From the NCBI GenBank assembly GCA_036873755.1, contig JAVTVY010039383.1:98412-162411 (forward strand): 64,000 nucleotides of DNA. Direction: 5' to 3'. Under the pieces are notes generated by a model. It did not search any database, had not been told where the DNA came from, and saw nothing but the letters and a program-made list of their open reading frames with translations. Shown here piece by piece: positions 10,140-20,100 of this stretch (position 1 is the first letter of the stretch; each line of letters starts with the position of its first letter). The translations under genes and the position numbers were made by a program. This stretch comes from Hanleya hanleyi. Lineage: Eukaryota; Mollusca; Polyplacophora; Lepidopleurida; Hanleyidae.

Positions 10140-10415
10140 GAGCTTCTTGAAATTAGGAACGGATTTCCCTGGTAGGGATGGCATATGCCGGTTATACAAA
10201 TGGGATATACCATGCTCAGTTTGGTGTTCTGATCTGGATGGATTAGAGTTCCAGTCAGGCCATTCCCCCCATGCTGCTGCATGTTATGACATAAGCCATC
10301 CTTTGTCTGCCGAGTTTCAAACTGTATGGCATGGAGTTCCAACACGGCGCACCATGCCACTCTTGTTTCGAATGCCTTATGCCAGTTCCTAGTATGCCCC
10401 AATTTCAAGAAGCTC
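10140..10415. mobile_element. Possible 276-bp MITE with perfect 15-bp terminal inverted repeats
   Basis: GAGCTTCTTGAAATT at 10140-10154 is the exact reverse complement of AATTTCAAGAAGCTC at 10401-10415. Further imperfect inverted similarity (AGGAAC / GTTCCT, TGGCAT / ATGCC) continues inward. No clear target duplication was found, so the transposon reading is tentative. Confidence 0.55.
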
Positions 10416-10491
10416 TCTTATTGGGATTCAGATGCATTGGCATATGTGTACAATAAAGGTCTGTTTGAAAACTAGGCCAATATCACTTATT

Positions 10492-10904
10492 CGGGTCTGC
10501 AGGTGTCTCAACAGTGAAAATACAGGAGAAAATATAGGAGGAAATTTGCCAAAATATAGGAGACATATAGAAATATTCTAAATAAAATATAGGAAAATAA
10601 GGAAATAAAGGAGTGTGAGACAGGTCAATACTACATTGTATGTTCCAAACTTGGTAGTTTTCTGGTGTTTAATCAAATTATATCCACTGAATGTGGTTAT
10701 ATTAGTGGTGATGGAAGAGACCCGTTCTGCTGCTTGGTTCAACAAAGAGAGATTTGAATTTTTTTTCTGAAATGTATTTCCTCATGCCAATTTCAGAGCA
10801 TTGGTGAAAGTTTTCATGAGAAAAAGTCAAAATATAGGAAATATAGGAGGTTTTGAGGAAAATATAGGAATGAGTCAAAAATATAGGAGGCACTTGCAGG
10901 ACTG
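10492..10904. mobile_element. MITE family M2, copy 1
   Basis: Closely related along its length to 13778-14250, including 'AAATATAGGAGGAAATTTGC', 'TTCTGGTGTTTAATCAAATT' and 'GCATTGGTGAAAGTTTTCAT'. The right end is inverted CAGTCCTGCAAGTGCCTCC. The left end (CGGGTCTGCAGGTGTCTC) has diverged. ATATAGGA motifs recur at both ends. It lies just beyond the 3' end of the PTH2 gene. Confidence 0.75.
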
Positions 10905-11096
10905 CGTATTATCTTCAACATTGAGGTTAATCTGGTCCTTTGTCAGGATCATTGGCAATCAATACTAACCACTTCTCAAATGCAATGACTGCTAGCATGG
11001 GCAACGTGTTACAGGTGTCAGTTCAGAGAGGAACTGTTAGCAACCAGATATCCCATATACACAAACACAATGATATCCGTGGGAAGATCACTCTGG

Positions 11097-11183
11097 CTAT
11101 AATAGTTTGAGCTTTCCCGTAACTGTATCCACCCGATCAGCTTTACCCATGATGCTCAGCACTGTCGTAGAACCAGCAGCTAT
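11097..11183 (-). CDS. UBA-PTH2 exon 5 (terminal)
   Basis: Residues 182-209 (IAAGSTTVLSIMGKADRV ... KLKLL), then TAG at 11099-11097. The acceptor TTTCTATCTGCAG is strong. The C-terminal KLKL matches the usual KLKLY-type end of PTH2. Confidence 0.9.
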   Translation of the reverse strand: MAAGSTTVLSIMGKADRVDTVTGKLKLL

Positions 11184-14100
11184 CTGCAGATAGAAATGAA
11201 TCAAATTAGAGATATGCAAAAAGTATGTGACATAAGCAAAATGCACCCGCATCTAGAGTACATGTATGTGGCATAAGCTTATGCCCGCATGTCTAGACTA
11301 ATGTATGTGGCACAAGGTTATGCACAAATGTCTAGACTAATGTATGTGGCACAAGGTTATGCACAAATGTCTAGACTAATGTTTGTGGCACATGGTTATG
11401 CCCGCATGTCTAGACTAATGTATGTGGCACAAGGTTGGTTGGTTGGTTGTTTGAATTTTAACGTCGCACCTAACCTTATTGGTCACACGGTGACGATGAC
11501 CCAAACAAACATACCCTAACAAAACCCTAATCCTAACAAAAACCTAACCAAAACTACAAAACAATTTGAATTTTGAATTCCGAAAATTAGGCTCCACAGA
11601 CACTGATCACAATGGATCCTCAGAGAGCCCAATATATTTGGTACTTTAATCTACCTCCTGTGCCAGACAAACATGGTATGGTAAACCATGCTGCCCTAAG
11701 CTGGAGCGCTGTGGCACAAGGTCATGCACAAATGTCTAGAGTAGATGTGGTATAAACTTAAGCACCCATGCATAGACTAATGTATGTGACATAAGCTTAC
11801 ATACTCATATCCAGACTATATGTATGTGGCATAAACTTATGCACACATGTCTAGACTACTGTATGTGGCATAAGCTTACGCACACATATCTAGACTATAT
11901 GTATGTGGCATAAACTTAAGCACCCATGTATAGACTTATGTATGTGGCATAAGCTTACACACATATCTAGACTATATGTATGTGGCATAAACTTATGCAC
12001 ACATGTCTAGACTACTGTATGTGGCATAAGCTTACGCACACATATCCAGACTATACGTATGTGGCATAAACGTATACACATGTCTAGACTATTGTATGTG
12101 GCATAAGCTTACACATACATATCTAGACTATATGTATGTGGCATAAACTTATGCACACATGTCTAGACCACTGTATGTGGCATAAGCTTACACACACATA
12201 TCTAGACTATATTTGGCATCAAGTTATGCCCACATGTCTAGAGTACATGTACATAAGACTGTATGTGAAATAAACTTTCTGCACGCAAATCTAGACTACA
12301 TATATGAGAAATAGGCTCCTGTCATGCATGTCTAGGCTAAATGTATGTGGGACAAGCTTATACCACACTCATCTAGAGTAGATTTATGCGACAAACTCAT
12401 GCAGGCTTGTCTAGAGTAAATTTATGTGACAAAGGCATGTGTAGAGTTAATTCATGTGATAAACTTATGCATGCATTGTATGTGGCATGCGTTTTTGCAC
12501 ACACATCTAGACTAGAGCACATTTATGTGACAAAAACTTATGCCACACACGTCTAGAGTACATTTATATGACAAACTTATGCACATGTCTAGAATACATG
12601 CGGCATTTAGCTTATGCACGCATGTCTAGAATACATTTGTGGCATAAGCTTATGAACACATATCTAGACTACATGTATGTGACAAGCTTATTCACACATA
12701 TCTAGACTATGTGAGTGAGTGAACATGATTTAACATCATTTCAACACTATTTCAGTCATATCACAACATTTAGTTGCTGTGACATAAGCTTAAGCATGTA
12801 TGACTACACTAAATGTATGTGGCATAAGCTTATGCACACATGTCTGGACTATATTAAGTGACATAAGCTGCTGTACACATATCAAGACTACATTCATGTG
12901 ATATAAGCTGATGCATGCATATTTTGACTACATGTATGTGCCATAATCTTATGCTTATGCATGCATGTCTAGAATACATGTGGCATAAACCTGGACTGTG
13001 TTATAAGCTTATGCAGGCATGTCTAGACTATGTGTGTAGGTGGCATAAGCTGATACTTACAAAAGATTAAAGGCCTATTTCCACAGCAAGCATTGCAAAA
13101 ACCTGCAAACCACAACTATATGCAGTTTGGCGCATTTCCACAGCATGCGTTATGACAGTGACACTTCAGCCATTTCAGCCATTTAACGGAAGGGATTCCC
13201 CTCAACGTAGCCGGGCTAACGATTTCTATCCCCTCTGATTGGTCAATAGTTCAGCGACAACGCATTGCAATAGCCCTGGTTCTAATTTTGTCGCGTCAAA
13301 AATGTGGTTCTGATGTCGCCGCGACTTGACGCATGCTGTGAGTTCTGCCCCATTGAATAACATGAGGGCTATTTGTTTGATGTGGTTGTCGCTGCAAAAA
13401 CGCGTGCTGTGGAAATGGGCCTTTAGGTTGCAAATAACAGAAAATGCAGATACATAACTATGGGCTGCTTTAATAGTCCCTCATACCTGTGTCCTCCCAG
13501 CATCCTGGACAATATAGTGTGGAAGATCTAAGGATGTGGCCTTCACCTTTAGTTCCATCAAATGAGCCGTGGATTCCCCTCTTAACACCACTTTAGTCTC
13601 CCTTCAAACATAAAGGACATATTATCAAAACGAGAATTTTTTTTCATTCCCACGGACGACTAATTTGCATTCTTTCTCTCAAACTATTTTTCAACACAAT
13701 TTGCCTTGTAGAATTGCTAATGTCCCACATGTTTCTGTATTCCTGTATAATAAAGCATTTGCTCACAATCTTGTTTGCAGGCATGCAAGTGACTCACAGT
13801 GAAAATATAGTAGAAAATATAGGAGGAAATTTGCCAAAATATAAGAGAAATATAGGAATTTTCTTAATAAAATATAGGAAAATATAGGGAATAAAGGAGT
13901 GTAAGACCGGTCACTACTATATTGTATGTTCCAAACTGGTTAGTTTTCTGGTGTTTAATCAAATTATTTCCATTAACCATGCTAACTGAGGTCATAGTGG
14001 TGGTGATTGCGGAGACCCGTTCTGCGGCTTCGATCAACAAAGAGAGATTGAAATGTTTTCATATTTGTTCTGAACTTGAAATGTATTTCCTCGTGTCAAT

Positions 14101-17100
14101 TTGACTCATTTCAGAGCATTGGTGAAAGTTTTCATGAGAAAAAGTCAAAATATAGGAAATACAGGAGGTTTTCAGTAAAATACAGGAAAATATACGAATG
14201 ACTAAAAATATAGGAGAATATAGGAAATATAGGAGGCACTTGCAGGCCTGTGTTTGATTGTACTGTGGAAGAACTACTCTCACCACAATCTGTCCACTTT
14301 CTGGATATCATATACGTCCTCGCTACATGCCAAATCTTACAGAAATTTAATATTGCAGCTGGCTCTCGATGAGCTCACATGGTTTAATTTGAACATAAAA
14401 CAGCTAGCTTAAGCCAACGGGGAGCTAGTGCAAGCTACCGGAGAGCCAGCGCAAGCTACCAGGGATCCAATGCAAGTACCAGAGAGCCAAGGCGAGCTAC
14501 CCAGAAGCTAGCCCAACCCAGCCGTCTTTTACTCTCAAGACTGCGGGAGATAACATTCACTCACGAGCTCGCAGCTCTCCACATAGCTGACATATCCCAC
14601 GAGCTTGAGCTAGCTAACATGTCACAGAGGAGATCTGTATTTGATGTGAATTATTTGATAGCCTCTGTACCCTTGAGATTCCACATTATTATTTCTGTCC
14701 AGCTAGGCTTTCCTCAAAACCAACATCTGCAAAATCTGGGTCAGTCACAAGAAGAGTGTGTAGGAATATGTTTCAAAGTTTCAAAGTTCCCTCCAAATAA
14801 AATATTGCCTGCAGTGAACATTTTAAGCTACTGCAAGCTAACTCTGCATGCAATCTCTCTGCAATCTAAAATTTCTGTAAGGATTTTCACATGTGAACAA
14901 TCATATTCAATGTTATACTGTTTTAGACTCATACGTGGGTTCGTTGATGATAGAAATAGACAAACTTCTGTGTACTCCACGTAAACATATTTAATGCACA
15001 AGCTTTCGACTCTCATGCCGGAGCCTTTATCAAGTGATCTGTTGAATTTCATAAAATTATGCAATAAATCGTTACGCTATCCATTCTCTGTTATGTAACG
15101 TCAGAACGTCACACGCTCTGTGTATTATGTCGCTGTACTCCATGGGAATAAGTAAACAAACCACTATGGTGTATATCTCTATATAACATTCGATCTTCCA
15201 TGGAAACGGATAAATTATTGGACAATCTGTATATTTACTGGCAATTTTATGAAATTCAACAGATCACTTGATAAAGGCTCCGACATGAGAGTCGAAAGGT
15301 TGTGCATTAAATATGCTTATGTGGCGTACAGCTCAGAAGTTTGTCTATTTCTATAATATTCAATGTTGCTAAGAGGTGATAATTTGAACTCACCCAAACT
15401 GCTCCCAGCTGAGCAACATTTCCCCATAGTTGTGCTGATTCTCAATCAGTATCCTGTGGAGGCCGAGACAAGCGTGGGCCGTCTGTGCTGCTATTTTCCC
15501 CACACCCATGTCCAGCTCTCGGTTGACCACAAAGACCATTTTGTAGAAATCACCCAACTCGACGTCTTCCTCGTCGGTACTGCTTTCCTCTTCCTCTTCC
15601 TGTCCTTGCCAATAACAATACATGTGACAATCCCAGGAGTGAGCGAGTGAATAGAATTTAACGTCGCTTTCAACAATATTTCAGCTATATCACGACGAAC
15701 CAACTAAGCACCACCCAGCCCAGTTGTGTTCCTGCTACTCCAAAGAAGAAATCTTTGAAGCGGCATGGAACCAGACCCCCTCCATCCACCCTATGTGAAA
15801 ATCCAATATTCACAAGAGACCATGGGCTTCACAATGCACCCACACAACCTGTACATTGACCTTGACTTTCTTTACAATACATTAATATTCAATTATATTC
15901 AGTATATACATTTCATGTAAGCACAGATATTACATGTAGTGCTGGATCAGGGAGTGAGTGAGTGATTAGAATTTAACGTCGCTTTTGACAATATTTCAGC
16001 TATATTCCGACGGACCAACTAAGCACCACCCAGCCAAGTTGCGTTCCTGCTACTTCAAAGAAAAAATCCTTGAAGCAGCATGAAACCAGACACCCTCCAT
16101 CCACACTATAAAATACTGAGGGCAGCGCACAAGACACAGGATGCTTTATACATGGGTGCAATAAAGACAGTGATATTGCAATGCTAGACATCACATTATC
16201 AAGTTCCTGTTGCTTCTCAGCAAAATGCATTGAAGCAACAGTAACTTGTACCCACCCAACCACCCACATATGTGAGAACCTGTGACCCTCAGAACCTATC
16301 TGATCAGTTACCTCCCTTATAGAATAGGAGAGATCACACGGAGAAATACACTATAATAGACAGAGGGATGAACAGACTCACCTCAAAATATATCTAAAGG
16401 TGTTCCATGTCACATGATCAGTTACAATTTCTTTCCTTTTTTGGATTTTACTCTTTTTTCCTACGAAGTAGGCTACAGATCGCAAATTGTCCGGTAATGA
16501 GTCAGTGAGTCCATACGAATCCTTTCGTCGGCAAAATAAGGAGAACCATTGACATTAGAACCTTTATTTTTGGCATGAACGTGCATTAGGGCATTGTTAC
16601 CAGCAAGTTCTGATCTGAAATAATTCTGATTAAAATTAGATTTATAATTAACACTTCAGTATATTGTTATAGATATATGTAAACTGTAGCCTTTAACGTG
16701 TATCCTATTTCACATACAAACATTTCATCATTGACCACATCAGGCTTCAAATTCAGGTCAAATTACCCACTGATGGTGAAGTATCCTACATCAACCAATT
16801 AGCCTCGTGCAATAACCCAGCAGAAGAAAGAAAGATGTGGTATCATCCTTCAGATTAGTCTGTGTGAGCAACAATGATAAAAGTTTACTGAGGGTGAAAC
16901 AAAGCCATGACGGCTGTTTAAAGGGTCTTAATTTATTTTCTTTGGGTAGAATTTAACTAGATAAAGTAACTTTGATCATCATGTGAAAATATGAGAACAT
17001 ACTTTGGGTTTTTTTTGTACCTCTTGAATATTGACTATATATCACACTTGGATATAATTTGAACAAAAAATTACATGTGTAAACAAAATATGTCTAAATT

Positions 17101-20100
17101 TCTCTTGTCATTTCAAATCTTGATCCATTTTGATTCCTTGATTAGGGGATACAGAATCACTGCCACGGAGTGTGTGGTGTGTCACAGCAATGCAATTCCG
17201 ATTCACACAACGAAGCTGAGGTGGTTTAACGTTTATCAATGAAGAAAATCACCGATCAACCGCCATAGAATATAATGTGAAACAAGAAAACCGGAATAGT
17301 ACATTCATCAGATTGCCGATACCCAAAATGTGTTCTCATATATCTAGATAACAACGTGATGTAGAGACGCTATTTATTCGTCTTTGTACCGGTTATGCTC
17401 AGGAGAATGACATAGAATCATTATTATCTTGTGCATAGAAGGTGTTGGTCTTGAGTTGAATTACCGTAAACTACATAAATGCTACCTTTCTACCATAGTA
17501 CTATATATAAAAATTTGTTGTATTGTTGGGAAAATAATGTAATTCAAAAAGTTGTTTTGATCCTGGACAAGGGCACTGAAAATCATTAAAGAGATGTAAA
17601 TGTATTTTCACACGTAAAGCTTGAAATCTACTGAACCTATATTATTCAATCTGTTTCCTTTAATTAAAAAATTGTAAAATTAAATCGGCGATCGTTATTT
17701 ATTTTGGAATGAAGGCGCATTAGGAGACTGTTACCAACAAGTTCTGAGCTGACCTACTTTGATGAAAATTTCTGGTGATTTTTGATGAAAATCACTGGCG
17801 ATTCTGACTTGGGCGGTGCCCATCTTAATATAGGCAGGATTTCAACTGGGGGTGGGGATTTCCAAGAGTTCAGTTCGTGTTCGAGTCCTAATGCCTACTG
17901 TACTTCGTAGGTCCTGTGACGTTAGTCACACTGCTCATGTTTTTGATTGTATTGTGCATTTAACAGAAGAAATCTTTCTTGTGATTACTTGAAGAGTAAA
18001 TTTGAGTGGAAATTTGAGTATCTCATCTGCATCATGTTAAAATACTTTCAACTGATGAGAGCACAGACCTTGATTCATGGTCTGTTACATAAGTTACTCG
18101 GAAATATATATTTTTGCGTATAGTAATATAAATCCTCTGAATTGGAGATTTTTACAGAACAAGGAAGAAGTGAACAGCAAACTTGACTGACCTAAAGTAG
18201 ATATTAATTTGACCTAATGTTGATATTAATTTGACACAATGTTGATATTAATTCGACCTAATGTTGATATTAATTTGACACAATGTTGATATTAATTTGA
18301 CCTAATGTTGATATTAATTTGACACAATGTTGATATTAATTTGACCTAATGTTGATATTAATTTGACACAATGTTGATATTAATTCGACCTAATGTTGAT
18401 ATTAATTTGACCTAATGTTGATATTAATTTGACACAATGTTGATATTAATTTGACCTAATGTTGAAATTAATTTGACCCAATGCTGATATTAATTTGACC
18501 TAATGTTGTTATTAATTTGACCTAATGTTGATATTAATTTGAAAAAATGTTGATAATAATTTGACCTGGTTGCCCCACTCTTCACCACATTGTTTATACC
18601 TCATGTGTAAAATGATTGATTTGGGAAGTGTCCAGATTGTTTGGGATGACTATTCTGAAATTGAACTAGACACATGTACAGTCGATCGAATACAATCGAG
18701 GAGGCATTCTTCTCTGATGTTAGCAGTCAATTCCTACATATTTCATGTCGGTAAGAAACAGTCAGCAGATATACAACATGTACCTGTACAAGTGATTTCA
18801 TCAGAATTATCAGTCATGTCAGTATGCATTGAGTAATTTTTCTTTGCCTGAATTGAACAGATATATTTCTCTGTTCTTAAAAACACAGAATATACAGTTT
18901 ATATTTTATTTCCCTTCTATGTCAGCATAAATAAGAAGAAAAGTCATCATTTTATCAACTTCTTCACTTCTTTGATGTGTATCCTACATTCTTTATACTA
19001 TGTATATTTTTTTTGTGGAAGTAACTAATGATAATCTAAGAATTTTTTTCTTTTATTTATATTCAGGGCTTGCTTTTCCGTGGGAATCTCTCCCCATTAG
19101 CACTCCCACATACATGACATAATAATTCCTGGGCAATCTATATAGATATACTTTTGGGTACTAATATCAAACAAACCAGCGTTTAACACCATATTAACCT
19201 TTTCACTGTTCATGACGTGCACTGCACTGCACGTGACTGCTTTCTCTCCTCATTCTGTTTAGGACGTGCAGCGTACGTCCATGTTTGTAGTCGTTCTATG
19301 ACAGCGACGTTACGCCGGCGGGCGTATTTCTATGCATTGACAGACACGCTGATCAAACGAAAGGGGAATTCCATCATTACTGGCAGATCCCCTAATGCCA
19401 TTTCCTATTATTTCGACATCAAACATGTCAAAGCATGGACGACTCATCTAAGTGTAAGGTATTCTTGTAAAGGCCGCGACATGGCAGGTGAACCCAGGTT
19501 AAACAGGGAAAGGGTTAAAAAAATACAGAGGTAAAACTCTTTTTGTCCGGTCATTTTTCGTAATTGTCAAATGTCTTAGCTAATTGTTATGGCTGGAGAG
19601 GGAAACATTAACTTTAAGGACCATTCCTAAATACTTTCATATTTCAAGGATGTCCAGGTCCCAGAATTTATTTTCTCAGAATTCAAGGATTTCAAGGAAT
19701 TCCAGGACCAGGAACCCTGCTATTCATGTCAATTAATGACAGTCCCCAAAGGAAACTGGGATACAGTCGCAAACAGAAATTGAAGTTCATAAATATAGGC
19801 AATAACATGTACTGAGGCCGATGTGGAGTGGAAAGATGGACAAATTCACTTACCAATGATGTTTCCAAGTTTTTGTCCTGATTTTCCAGGATCCACTCGG
19901 CTGCCAGATCTGCACTGTAGTTCTTTGTGTAGAACAAACCCTGCAGTGAAACACACATTATATATTCATAATACATATATATATGTACACGTAAACTATG
20001 TATATACCCCGGTACACAATAACATCATTTGCCTATGTGGGAGTGCTTGCAGCTCAAATTCAGCTCATCATCACACCACTTGATCTCCAAGGGAGGCAAT

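Larger units (their letters stand above)
11195..13045. repeat. Degenerate ~40-bp minisatellite in intron 4 of the PTH2 gene
   Basis: Repeats of a unit built on GTATGTGGCATAAGCTTATG followed by CACACATGTCTAGACTA. Units are 38-45 bp and diverged. HindIII-type AAGCTT and TCTAGA sites recur in nearly every unit. The array is interrupted by a SINE (11436-11710) and a SINE-like fragment (about 12706-12790). Confidence 0.85.

Noticed and set aside
17860..17900. tRNA-like B box (GTTCGAGTCC)
   Set aside because: No matching A box or cloverleaf; it lies in repeat family R1.
19217..19534. 105-codon plus-strand ORF as a gene
   Set aside because: No recognisable domain, inside an intron of the PTH2 gene, and no splice or promoter support.
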